Part shown: piece by piece, positions 17,507-25,195 of the stretch
Position numbering within the stretch: the first letter of the stretch is position 1
Layout of the letters: each line of letters begins with the position of its first letter
Origin: Acidimicrobiales bacterium
GTDB taxonomy: Bacteria > Actinomycetota > Acidimicrobiia > Acidimicrobiales > MedAcidi-G1
DNA: 41,485 nt
NCBI GenBank assembly: GCA_029577135.1
Contig: JARQPW010000022.1
Location: forward strand, 1-41,485
Direction: 5' to 3'
Notes under the pieces: model-generated
What the model was told of the DNA's origin: nothing
Seen by the model: only the letters and a program-made list of their open reading frames with translations
Databases searched by the model: none
Made by a program: the position numbers and the translations under genes

Positions 17507-17516
17507 CCCCAGACAC
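17499..17516 (+). terminator. Hairpin at the dapC stop codon
   Basis: GTGTCT (17499-17504) pairs perfectly with AGACAC (17511-17516) around a 6-base loop. The dapC TGA begins at the last base of the left arm. It separates the dapF-hflX-dapC unit from the dapD promoter. Confidence 0.45.
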
Positions 17517-17571
17517 TGACGCTCGATGCTGACACCAGGCAAAGCAACCCGATGGCCGGGGGGCCGGTCGG

Positions 17572-17577
17572 TAGCCT
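17572..17577 (+). promoter_or_regulatory. -10 box of dapD (leaderless)
   Basis: TAGCCT ends 7 bases before the ATG, in the same GGTAGCCTGTC context as other starts in the window. Confidence 0.5.
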
Positions 17578-17584
17578 GTCGACC

Positions 17585-18406
<822 letters not shown>

Positions 18407-18438
18407 GCGCGCCCGGATCCGACGAACCGTCACCGCCC

Positions 18439-19512
18439 ATGACCGACCTCCTGGCCCTCACCGCCGAACTGGTCGACATCCCGTCGGTCAGCTTCGACGA
18501 GGCCGCCCTCGTGGCGCACCTCGAGGCCGGCTTGCGCGCCGTACCGGGCCTGGCCGTCGATCGGATTGGCGACAACCTCGTCGCCCGAACCGGCCTCGGT
18601 CGGCCGCACCGGCTGGTCCTCGCCGGCCACACCGACACCGTCCCGGGGACCGAGGGAGGAGACGGGCAGCGTGCCCGCATCGACGGCGACACCCTGTGGG
18701 GGCTGGGATCGGCTGACATGAAGGGCGGTCTGGCCGTCATGCTCGAACTGGCTCGCAGTATCGTCGAGCCGGCGGTGGACGTGACGTGGGTGTTCTACGC
18801 CCGCGAGGAGGTCGCCCGCGAGTACAGCGGCCTGTTGGAGGTCTTCGCCGAGGTCCCCGACATGTTGGCGGGTGACGCGGCGATCCTTGGCGAGCCCACG
18901 GCAGGCGCCATCGAGGCGGGCTGCCAGGGCACGATGCGGTTCGAGGTCCGGCTCCGGGGCGTGCGGGCCCACACGGCCCGACCGTGGATGGGTCGCAACG
19001 CCATCCACCGGGCCGGGGGCCTCCTGACGGCGCTCGACGCCTACGGGTACCGGGAGCCCGAGGTCGACGGCTGCCGTTACCGCGAGGTGCTCCAGGCCGT
19101 GCACGTCGAGGGCGGCGTGTCGGGGAACGTGGTCCCCGACGAACTGGTGCTGCAGGTCAACCACCGCTACGCACCCGACCGCAGCGCTGCCGAAGCGGAG
19201 GCCCACGTACGCGACGTGCTGACGCCGTTCCTCGACGACGGCGACACGGTCGAGCTCGTGGACCACGGCGGGGCGGCCCTCCCGGGGCTCGGGCACCCGC
19301 TGTTGGCGACGCTCGTGGAACGGTCGGGGCTCGAGGTGCGGGCAAAGCTGGGCTGGACCGACGTGGCGTTCTTCAGCGAGCACGGGATGCCGGCGGTGAA
19401 CTTCGGGCCGGGGGACCCGACCGTCGCCCACATGGCCGACGAGCACCTCGGGCGGTCGACGCTGGAGGCGAGCTTCTCGGCGTTGCGGGAGCTCCTCGAA
19501 AGGGGCGTCTGA
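18439..19512 (+). CDS. dapE: Succinyl-diaminopimelate desuccinylase
   Basis: Di-zinc M20-family amidohydrolase that removes succinate to give LL-diaminopimelate. The 357-aa protein has H64 and D66 (AGHTDTVPG), the bridging D93 (GSADMKGG), the catalytic E123 with E124 (AREEVA), E152 (GEPT), and a late H in VAHMADEHL. The ATG is 32 bases after dapD. With dapC and dapD directly upstream, the specificity is well supported. The stop codon forms one end of an inverted repeat shared with convergent lexA. Confidence 0.93.
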   Translation: MTDLLALTAELVDIPSVSFDEAALVAHLEAGLRAVPGLAVDRIGDNLVARTGLGRPHRLVLAGHTDTVPGTEGGDGQRARIDGDTLWGLGSADMKGGLAVMLELARSIVEPAVDVTWVFYAREEVAREYSGLLEVFAEVPDMLAGDAAILGEPTAGAIEAGCQGTMRFEVRLRGVRAHTARPWMGRNAIHRAGGLLTALDAYGYREPEVDGCRYREVLQAVHVEGGVSGNVVPDELVLQVNHRYAPDRSAAEAEAHVRDVLTPFLDDGDTVELVDHGGAALPGLGHPLLATLVERSGLEVRAKLGWTDVAFFSEHGMPAVNFGPGDPTVAHMADEHLGRSTLEASFSALRELLERGV

Positions 19513-19548
19513 GCGCCGACTCCCGGAGGGGAGGGGAACCGGCGCTCA
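19510..19548. terminator. Bidirectional hairpin between dapE and lexA
   Basis: TGAGCGCCG (19510-19518) and CGGCGCTCA (19540-19548) form a perfect 9-bp stem with a 21-base loop. The first three bases are the dapE stop and the last three the lexA stop on the other strand. It works in both directions; there is no T-tract. Confidence 0.6.
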
Positions 19549-20178
19549 GAGCCGGCGCAGGACGGTGACCACGCGGCCGAAGATCGATACCTCGTCAGCC
19601 GGGTAGCGCAGGTCCTGGTGGTCGGGGTTGGACGCCCGCAGCAGGATGTGGCTGCCGTCGCGTCGGAAGTGCTTGACGGTGCCTTCGCCGTCGTTGATGC
19701 CGGCCACCACGAGGTCGCCGTCGTCGGCCGTGGGCTGGGACCGCACCACGACGAAGTCGCCCTCGAAGATGCCGGCGTCGATCATCGAGTCGCCACGGAC
19801 CCGGAGCATGAACAGTTCGCCGTCGCCGGTGAAGTCGGCGGGGAGGGGGACCGATTCCTCGACGTTCTCGTGGGCGAGCACGTCGGTGCCTGCGGCCACG
19901 TCGCCGACCAGCGGGACGTGGCGCACGGTGCCCCGGTCGACGGGTGCACCGGAGGCCGGATCGAGGCGGACCTCGATGGCGCGGGGCTTGCTGGGGTCGC
20001 GCCAGAGGTAGCCCTTGTCCTGGAGCGTGCCGAGGTGTGAGTGGACCGTGGAGGGGGAGGTGAGGCCGACCTCGTCGCCGATCTCGCGCACCGACGGCGG
20101 ATAGCCCCGCTCGCGGGTGTGGCGGTCGATGAGTTCGAGGATCTGCTGCTGGCGGGGGGTGAGCGTGGTCCCGGTCAT
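19546..20178 (-). CDS. lexA: LexA repressor (SOS regulator)
   Basis: Represses SOS genes until RecA-stimulated self-cleavage. The 210-aa protein has an N-terminal winged helix (PPSVREIGDEVGLTSPSTVHSHLGTL, 27-52), the cleavage site A96-G97 in GDVAAG, and the Ser-Lys dyad S131 (RGDSMID) and K169 (GTVKHF). ATG 20178 is chosen because GAGAGG lies 5 bases upstream and the family start MT..LTPRQQQIL follows. The open frame extends upstream through the operator region, but that part is not expected to be translated. It diverges from the LysM gene over a shared operator array and is convergent with dapE. Confidence 0.97.
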   Translation of the reverse strand: MTGTTLTPRQQQILELIDRHTRERGYPPSVREIGDEVGLTSPSTVHSHLGTLQDKGYLWRDPSKPRAIEVRLDPASGAPVDRGTVRHVPLVGDVAAGTDVLAHENVEESVPLPADFTGDGELFMLRVRGDSMIDAGIFEGDFVVVRSQPTADDGDLVVAGINDGEGTVKHFRRDGSHILLRASNPDHQDLRYPADEVSIFGRVVTVLRRL

Positions 20179-20232
20179 GGTGGCCTCTCTTCCTGGGTCT
20201 GCCTGGGTTCTGGGTTGCGATCGGGTTGGGGG

Positions 20233-20260
20233 TTGACATCGAACAGGTGTTCGATAGAGT
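20233..20260 (+). promoter_or_regulatory. SOS promoter of the LysM gene
   Basis: Consensus -35 TTGACA (20233-20238), 16-base spacer, -10 TAGAGT (20255-20260). The spacer is exactly the LexA box TCGAACAGGTGTTCGA, so LexA occupancy excludes polymerase. Confidence 0.75.
20239..20254. promoter_or_regulatory. LexA box 1 (perfect)
   Basis: TCGAACAGGTGTTCGA; all fixed bases of CGAAC-N4-GTTCG match. Confidence 0.88.
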
Positions 20261-20269
20261 GTATCGATA

Positions 20270-20285
20270 TCGAACGGATGTTCGT
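20270..20285. promoter_or_regulatory. LexA box 2 (perfect core)
   Basis: TCGAACGGATGTTCGT; the core at 20271-20284 matches all fixed positions. It lies 31 bases after box 1. Confidence 0.85.
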
Positions 20286-20299
20286 CGTACACATGTTCC
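20286..20299. promoter_or_regulatory. LexA box 3 (degenerate)
   Basis: CGTACACATGTTCC, 15 bases after box 2, keeps most of the dyad. It overlaps the likely -10 of lexA. Confidence 0.45.
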
Positions 20300-20321
20300 C
20301 CGAACAGGCGTTCCAAGTCAA
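20293..20321 (-). promoter_or_regulatory. Candidate lexA promoter
   Basis: On the minus strand, -35 TTGACT (20316-20321), 17-base spacer, -10 GAACAT (20293-20298). LexA box 4 lies in the spacer and box 3 overlaps the -10, as expected for autoregulation. An alternative -10 nearer the gene cannot be excluded. Confidence 0.45.
20301..20314. promoter_or_regulatory. LexA box 4 (one mismatch)
   Basis: CGAACAGGCGTTCC differs from the consensus only in the last base and is spaced 15 bases from box 3. Confidence 0.65.
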
Positions 20322-20337
20322 GCACCCTCGAAAAGGA

Positions 20338-20360
20338 CTGTCACACCCCACGGAGAGGAT
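20338..20360 (+). promoter_or_regulatory. Second, RecA-NDp-like promoter of the LysM gene
   Basis: CTGTCACACCCC (20338-20349), identical to recA P2, then GAGGAT (20355-20360) at the same spacing. The -10 is imperfect (G for T at position 1), but the hexamer ends 7 bases before ATG 20368, as in other leaderless genes here. Confidence 0.45.
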
Positions 20361-20367
20361 GAGCACC

Positions 20368-20754
20368 ATGACCACGACCTTCGTACCCCACCCCACCGTC
20401 ACGTCGCGGCTCGACCTCCGTCCCCTCGGCACCCTCCGCGTCGCCCCGGCCGGCGTCTACCGGCGGCGCCGGCTGGTGGCCGCACTCGTTCTGGCCACCA
20501 CGGTCTTCAGCGGCACCCTCGTCGCCGACGAGTTGGCCGGCCGGGCCACGGGCACGCCGGGTGGTGCACCCGCCGGGGCGGTCGGCGAGCCGGTCGTCTA
20601 CGTCGTGCAGCCCGGCGACACCCTCTGGGCCATCGCCGAGAGGTTCACCCCGGAGGGAATCGACGTGCGCCACACCGTCGACCGCCTGAGCGATGCTGCG
20701 GGCGGGGCACTGCTCCATCCCGGCCAACGCATCGTGCTGCCGGTCGGTGGCTGA
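20368..20754 (+). CDS. LysM membrane protein, probable SOS division inhibitor
   Basis: A 128-aa protein: cytoplasmic N-terminus with a basic stretch (YRRRR, 31-35), one membrane segment (about 36-54), a short Ala/Gly/Pro linker, and a C-terminal LysM domain (about 77-125; YVVQPGDTLWAIAERF). The layout, size and divergent position beside lexA match B. subtilis YneA and mycobacterial Rv2719c, which are LexA-controlled and delay division after DNA damage. The role is inferred from that context. ATG 20368 is preferred because GGAGAGG is 9 bases upstream; ATG 20359 is the alternative. At least two strong LexA boxes and a recA-like second promoter precede it. Confidence 0.82.
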   Translation: MTTTFVPHPTVTSRLDLRPLGTLRVAPAGVYRRRRLVAALVLATTVFSGTLVADELAGRATGTPGGAPAGAVGEPVVYVVQPGDTLWAIAERFTPEGIDVRHTVDRLSDAAGGALLHPGQRIVLPVGG

Positions 20755-20772
20755 CGCTGGCGCCCTGTCAGC
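20750..20772. terminator. Short bidirectional hairpin between LysM gene and RibD-type gene
   Basis: GCTGAC (20750-20755) and GTCAGC (20767-20772) are a perfect 6-bp inverted repeat that contains both convergent stop codons. Confidence 0.4.
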
Positions 20773-21517
20773 AGGCGAGGTAGCGGCAGAAGAGGAAGTC
20801 GTCGGCGGCCAGGACATGTGCCAACCGCAGCGACGTCGGGGTGGGCAACGGCGCTCCTGCCAGCAGTCCCGATCCACCCCCCACGACGAGCGGCGACACG
20901 CTCAGGCAGAGTTCGTCGACCAGGCCGGCGGAGCAGAGTTGGGCGACGAGGCCTGGTCCGCCCTCGCACAGCACGATCCCCACCCCCCGGTCGTACAGGT
21001 CGGCCACCACGGCGGCGACGTCGAGCGCACCGTCAGTTGCTACGACCTCGGCCACCCCGGAAAGGCCCACGAGCCGGTCGGGCGGCACGTCGGTCGACGT
21101 GTAGACGAGCGGTGGCGGGTCGTCGGGATTCCGATCGGCGAACAGCGCAGCGGACGGGTCAAGGTCGGCGCTGCCCGACACCACGGCCAGCCGGGGGCGC
21201 ACTGCCTGGCCCCGGTCGGCCCGGCGTTCGCCCACCTCGACGACGGGCGTGCGGGGCGGGCCGTAGCCCTCGGTCCGCACGGTCCCTGCGCCCACGAGTA
21301 CCACGTCGGCCAGGCCGCGCACCACGCCCAGGAGCCGATGGTCGGCCTCGCCGCCCAGCGGTCCCGATCGTCCGTCGACGGCGGTGACCCCGTCGACCGA
21401 GGCAACCATGTTCACGAGGACCCACGGTCGCCCCGCGGGGGCGGGACGGTCGACATCGTGGTAGGCCGCGACCGGGTCGACGTCGTCCATGTCGGAGCGG
21501 GGGAACACCTGTTGCAC
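20768..21517 (-). CDS. RibD C-terminal-type pyrimidine reductase family protein
   Basis: A 249-aa NAD(P)H-dependent reductase of the RibD_C / dihydrofolate-reductase-like fold. Key segments are VNMVASVDGVTAVDGRSGPLGG near the N-terminus, LADVVLVGAGTVRTEGYG, and CEGGPGLVAQLCSAGLVDELCLSVSPLVVGG. The deaminase domain of full RibD is missing, as in mycobacterial Rv2671, so it may reduce the riboflavin pyrimidine intermediate or another pterin-like substrate. GTG 21517 is chosen because a -10 TACCGT lies 6 bases upstream, the same element as at msrB. ATG 21490 is an alternative; an in-frame ATG at 21610 lies beyond the promoter. Confidence 0.85.
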   Translation of the reverse strand: MQQVFPRSDMDDVDPVAAYHDVDRPAPAGRPWVLVNMVASVDGVTAVDGRSGPLGGEADHRLLGVVRGLADVVLVGAGTVRTEGYGPPRTPVVEVGERRADRGQAVRPRLAVVSGSADLDPSAALFADRNPDDPPPLVYTSTDVPPDRLVGLSGVAEVVATDGALDVAAVVADLYDRGVGIVLCEGGPGLVAQLCSAGLVDELCLSVSPLVVGGGSGLLAGAPLPTPTSLRLAHVLAADDFLFCRYLAC

Positions 21518-21523
21518 GTCCCG

Positions 21524-21529
21524 ACGGTA
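21524..21529 (-). promoter_or_regulatory. -10 box of the RibD-type gene (leaderless)
   Basis: TACCGT on the minus strand, 6 bases from GTG 21517. Confidence 0.5.
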
Positions 21530-21563
21530 CCCGTCGTCCGCCCACCCGGGGCTGGTGGGGGCC

Positions 21564-21633
21564 TGTGGACGGCTGTGGAGAAGTCGGAGTTCGTCCACCG
21601 CCATTTCCACAACTCATGCCCTTCCCGTCCACA
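21564..21633. other. Cluster of five DnaA-box-like sequences
   Basis: Within 70 bases there are five 9-mers resembling the actinobacterial DnaA box TTGTCCACA: minus-strand copies at 21564-21572 and 21574-21582 (the latter 8 of 9), and plus-strand copies at 21591-21599, 21603-21611 and 21625-21633 (about 7 of 9). They lie in the non-coding region between the RibD-type gene and nrdJ. DnaA control of ribonucleotide reductase is known in E. coli; here it is inference. Confidence 0.4.
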
Positions 21634-21685
21634 GGACCACGTTCCTAGGGTGGTGGCACGAATGGGAGCGATGATCCCCGGGTCG

Positions 21686-21707
21686 GGTCATGCCCCGCCC
21701 GTAGTGT
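21686..21707 (+). promoter_or_regulatory. nrdJ promoter, RecA-NDp-like
   Basis: GGTCATGCCCC followed by -10 TAGTGT (21702-21707). GTCA starts at 21687, exactly 15 bases before the -10, as at ftsK and recA. Eight of ten bases match GTCACACCCC. It gives a leader of about 40 bases. A second TAGGGT at 21646-21651 could be another -10. Confidence 0.5.
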
Positions 21708-21753
21708 TGGGGGAGCCCGGACAGGTGATCGAGCGGAAGACGGTTGGACGAAG

Positions 21754-24528
21754 ATGACCCTGATGCCCGAACGTGGAGTACTCGGCATCCAGCGGATGTT
21801 CACCGAGGCGGGAACGCATCCGTACGACGGCATCAGGTGGGAGCACCGCGATGCCCGCCTGGTCGACCACCGGGACGGCTCCGTCGCCTTCGAGCAGGCC
21901 GATGTCGAGGTGCCCACGACCTGGTCGATCAACGCCACCAACATCCTTGCCCAGAAGTACTTCCGGGGGAAGCTCGGCACGTCGGAGCGGGAGTCCTCGC
22001 TGCGCCAGGTCGCCGACCGGGTGGCCGACACCATTGCCGCCTGGGGCGAGAGCGACGGCTACTTCGTCGACGACGACGAGGCGAGCGCATTCGCCGACGA
22101 ACTCAAGCACTTGATCGTCACGCAGAAGGCCGCCTTCAACTCGCCGGTCTGGTTCAACATCGGCGTGCCCGACACGCCGCAGCAGGCATCGGCCTGCTTC
22201 ATCCTCTCCGTCGACGACCAGATGACCTCCATCCTCAACTGGTATGTCGAGGAGGGCATCATCTTCAAGGGCGGGTCGGGCGCCGGCGTCAACCTGAGCC
22301 GCATCCGCTCGTCGCGGGAGACCCTCAAGGGAGGTGGCGCAGCCAGTGGCCCGGTCAGCTTCATGCGGGGAGCCGACGCATCGGCGGGCACCATCAAGAG
22401 CGGTGGCAAGACCCGGCGGGCCGCCAAGATGGTCGTTCTCGACGCCGACCACCCGGACGTCGAGGAGTTCATCTGGTGCAAGGCCCGCGAGGAGCACAAG
22501 CTGCGGGCGCTCGAGGCCGCCGGCTTCGAGGTCGGCCTCGACGGGTCCGATTCCCACTCGATCCAGTACCAGAACGCCAACAACTCGGTCCGGGTCACCG
22601 ACGAGTTCATGCAGGCCGTCGTCGACGACGCCGACTGGGACCTCACGGCGCGAACCGACGGCTCCGTCATCGACACCCTGGAGGCCCGTCGCCTGTTCAG
22701 CCAGGTCGCCGAGGCAGCCTGGGAGTGCGCCGACCCGGGTCTCCAGTTCGACACCACCATCAACCAGTGGCACACGGCCTCCAACACCGGACGGATCACC
22801 GCAAGCAATCCATGCAGTGAGTACGTCCACCTCGACAACTCGGCCTGCAATCTCGCCAGCCTCAACCTGTTGTCGTTCCTCGGCGAGCAGGACGGGGACA
22901 CCGACGCCATCGGCGGGTTCGACGTCGAGGGGTTCCTGCACGCCGTCGAGGTCGTCTTCACCGCCCAGGAGATCCTCGTCGGCAACGCCGACTACCCGAC
23001 GGAGCCCATCGCCGAGACCACCCGGGCCTTCCGGCAACTCGGCCTTGGCTACGCCAACCTGGGCGCCCTGCTCATGGCACTCGGCCTGCCCTACGACAGC
23101 GACGAGGGACGGTCGGTGGCCGCGGCGATCACCTCCTTGATGACCGGCCACGCCTACCGCATCTCGGCCCGCCTGGCCGACCGCATGGGGTCGTTCGCCG
23201 GCTACGAGGCCAACCGCGAACCGATGCTGCGTGTCCTCGACCAGCACCGCGAGGCGGCCGAACTTCTCGACGAGTCGGCGGCGCCGGTCCTCGTGGAGGC
23301 CGGGCGCGAGGCGTGGTTCGAAGCCTGCGCCCTGGCCCAACGGGTCGGGGTCCGCAACAGTCAGGCAACGGTGCTGGCGCCCACCGGCACCATCGGCCTC
23401 CTCATGGACTGCGACACCACCGGCATCGAACCCGACCTGGGCCTCGTCAAGACCAAGCGCCTGGTCGGTGGCGGCACCATGTCGATCGTCAACCGGACCG
23501 TTCCCCGGGCACTCGAGCGCCTTGGCTACGACGACGAGACAGTGGCGGCGATCATCGACCACATCGACCGGGAGCACTCGGTGGCCGGGTGTGCCGACCT
23601 CGAGCCCCGACACGCCGACGTGTTTGCCACATCGATGGGTGACCATGCCATCCACCACATGGGGCACATCCGCATGATGGGAGCCGTCCAGCCGTTCCTG
23701 TCGGGCGCCATCTCCAAGACCTGCAACATGCCCGAGGACGTCTCGGTCGAAGATGTCGAGGAGCTCTACCTCGAGTCATGGCGACTCGGCCTCAAGGCGG
23801 TCGCCATCTACCGCGACAACTGCAAGGTCGGCCAGCCCCTGGGCACGGGCAGCGAGGCCACCCGGCCACAGGCGGCGGTGGCCGACGCTGTCTCTTCGGT
23901 CGTCGCGTCCGAGCCGGTGCGCCGTCGGCTGCCGAGGTCCCGGCGCTCGCTCACGTTCGAGTTCCGGGTCGCCGACTGCAAGGGCTTCGTGACCGTCGGC
24001 GAGTACGAGGACGGTCGGCCCGGTGAGATCTTCGTGCGGGTCTCCAAGCAGGGCTCGACCCTGGCCGGGATCATGGACGCCTTCGCCATCTCCCTCAGCC
24101 ACGGGCTCCAGTACGGCGTGCCGCTTCGTGCGTTCGTCGAGGCGTTCACGGGCATGCGCTTCGAGCCGGCCGGCATGACCGACGATCCCGACCTGCGGAT
24201 TGCCACGAGCCTCATGGACTACCTGTTCCGGCGCCTGGCGGTCGAGTACCTCACGCCCGAGGAGCGGGCCGAACTCAACATCCTCACAACCGGCGAGCGC
24301 AGCCAGCCCACGCTCCCGGGTGTCGAGGAGGCCGCCACCGAGACGCGCCAGGGCCATGACGTGCCGCCTGACCCGCCGTCGGTGCCGTCCGTCGCCCAGT
24401 TCGCCGCCCAGTTGTCGACGGGGTCGGCGACCGACGCCCCGCTCTGCATGATGTGCGGCATTGCCATGCGCCGGGCCGGATCCTGTTACGTGTGCACCGA
24501 CTGCGGTGCCACCAGCGGGTGCTCGTGA
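21754..24528 (+). CDS. nrdJ: Adenosylcobalamin-dependent (class II) ribonucleotide reductase
   Basis: Reduces ribonucleotides to deoxyribonucleotides using coenzyme B12, without needing oxygen. The 924-aa protein has the class II features: AFNSPVWFNIG, GGSGAGVNLSRIRSS, the active-site loop NPCSEYVHLD (N352, C354, E356), NLASLNL, APTGTIGLLMDCDTTGIEPD, and SKTCNMPEDVSVEDV. After residue 690 comes a region with RSLTFEFRVADCKGFVTVGEY, and at the end a cysteine cluster (CMMC, CYVCTDCG, C) resembling the C-terminal redox/zinc tail of bacterial NrdJ. No cobalamin riboswitch or NrdR box is visible upstream. tdk starts 16 bases after the stop, so salvage and reduction are co-expressed. Confidence 0.95.
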   Translation: MTLMPERGVLGIQRMFTEAGTHPYDGIRWEHRDARLVDHRDGSVAFEQADVEVPTTWSINATNILAQKYFRGKLGTSERESSLRQVADRVADTIAAWGESDGYFVDDDEASAFADELKHLIVTQKAAFNSPVWFNIGVPDTPQQASACFILSVDDQMTSILNWYVEEGIIFKGGSGAGVNLSRIRSSRETLKGGGAASGPVSFMRGADASAGTIKSGGKTRRAAKMVVLDADHPDVEEFIWCKAREEHKLRALEAAGFEVGLDGSDSHSIQYQNANNSVRVTDEFMQAVVDDADWDLTARTDGSVIDTLEARRLFSQVAEAAWECADPGLQFDTTINQWHTASNTGRITASNPCSEYVHLDNSACNLASLNLLSFLGEQDGDTDAIGGFDVEGFLHAVEVVFTAQEILVGNADYPTEPIAETTRAFRQLGLGYANLGALLMALGLPYDSDEGRSVAAAITSLMTGHAYRISARLADRMGSFAGYEANREPMLRVLDQHREAAELLDESAAPVLVEAGREAWFEACALAQRVGVRNSQATVLAPTGTIGLLMDCDTTGIEPDLGLVKTKRLVGGGTMSIVNRTVPRALERLGYDDETVAAIIDHIDREHSVAGCADLEPRHADVFATSMGDHAIHHMGHIRMMGAVQPFLSGAISKTCNMPEDVSVEDVEELYLESWRLGLKAVAIYRDNCKVGQPLGTGSEATRPQAAVADAVSSVVASEPVRRRLPRSRRSLTFEFRVADCKGFVTVGEYEDGRPGEIFVRVSKQGSTLAGIMDAFAISLSHGLQYGVPLRAFVEAFTGMRFEPAGMTDDPDLRIATSLMDYLFRRLAVEYLTPEERAELNILTTGERSQPTLPGVEEAATETRQGHDVPPDPPSVPSVAQFAAQLSTGSATDAPLCMMCGIAMRRAGSCYVCTDCGATSGCS

Positions 24529-24544
24529 TGCAGCGGGGCGCCTG

Positions 24545-25174
24545 ATGGCCAGGCTGCGCTTCTCGTACGGGACCATGGGGTCGGGCAAGAGCACGCTCGC
24601 CCTCCAGATCCACCACAACCTGTCGTCCCGCGGGCTCAACGGCCTGTTGTGCAGCCAACTCGACCGGGCCGACGGCAAGGTCTCGAGCGCCCTCGGCGTC
24701 TCCGCCGACGCCGTCGAGGTGGGTCCACGACTCGACCTCTACGAGTTGGCGCTGGCGATGGTCGAGCGTCACGGCAGCCTCGACTACGTCGTCTGCGACG
24801 AGGCGCAGTTCTACACCGCGGCCCAGGTCGGCCAACTGGCGCGGGTCGTCGACGAGTTGGGTGCCGACGTCTTCGCCTTCGGCCTGCTCACGTCCTTCCA
24901 GGGGGAGTTGTTCGTGGGCACGAAGCGGCTCCTCGAGTTGGCCGACGAATCCGCCGAGACCCAGGTCGAGGCCCGCTGCTGGTGCGGTGGGCGGGCCACC
25001 CACAACGCCCGACTGGTCGATGGCGTGCAGGTCTACGACGGTGAGCTGTTCCTCGTCGACGATCCCGACGACCACCAGGTCACCTACGAGTTGCGTTGCC
25101 GTCGCCACTGGCTGGCGGGCGACAACGGCAACGCCACGCGGATCACGGCGCACGCCGCCGCCGTCGAGGGCTGA
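24545..25174 (+). CDS. tdk: Thymidine kinase
   Basis: Type II thymidine kinase that phosphorylates (deoxy)thymidine for salvage. The 209-aa protein has the P-loop GTMGSGKST (9-17), DEAQF (85-89), and a C-terminal zinc-ribbon remnant with CWCGGRATHNAR and RCRRH. The first half of the ribbon is C-x-C rather than the usual C-x2-C, a small departure. ATG 24545 places the P-loop at the family position; the frame extends upstream inside nrdJ but is not expected to be used. Probably co-transcribed with nrdJ and ended by a hairpin at its stop. Confidence 0.9.
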   Translation: MARLRFSYGTMGSGKSTLALQIHHNLSSRGLNGLLCSQLDRADGKVSSALGVSADAVEVGPRLDLYELALAMVERHGSLDYVVCDEAQFYTAAQVGQLARVVDELGADVFAFGLLTSFQGELFVGTKRLLELADESAETQVEARCWCGGRATHNARLVDGVQVYDGELFLVDDPDDHQVTYELRCRRHWLAGDNGNATRITAHAAAVEG

Positions 25175-25187
25175 CCCGACGGTCAGC
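25170..25187. terminator. Hairpin at the tdk stop codon
   Basis: GCTGACC (25170-25176) and GGTCAGC (25181-25187) form a perfect 7-bp stem around a 4-base loop. The tdk TGA is inside the left arm. Located between two convergent genes. Confidence 0.6.
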
Positions 25188-25195
25188 GGAACGCC

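Noticed and set aside
20215-20240. Damage-type motif for lexA on the minus strand
   Set aside because: TGTCAACCCCC occurs in the right orientation, but the hexamer at the required distance is GATCGC, a poor -10.
20179-20325. Upstream extension of the lexA frame
   Set aside because: It would translate the operator array; the canonical LexA N-terminus begins at ATG 20178 with GAGAGG before it.
20041-20367. Upstream extension of the LysM reading frame through the operator region and lexA
   Set aside because: The segment contains LexA boxes and promoters and overlaps lexA; a start near 20368 has a good ribosome-binding site.
21518-21753. Cobalamin riboswitch or NrdR box before nrdJ
   Set aside because: I found no B12-box-like conserved core and no ACAC..ATAT..GTGT palindrome in this region.
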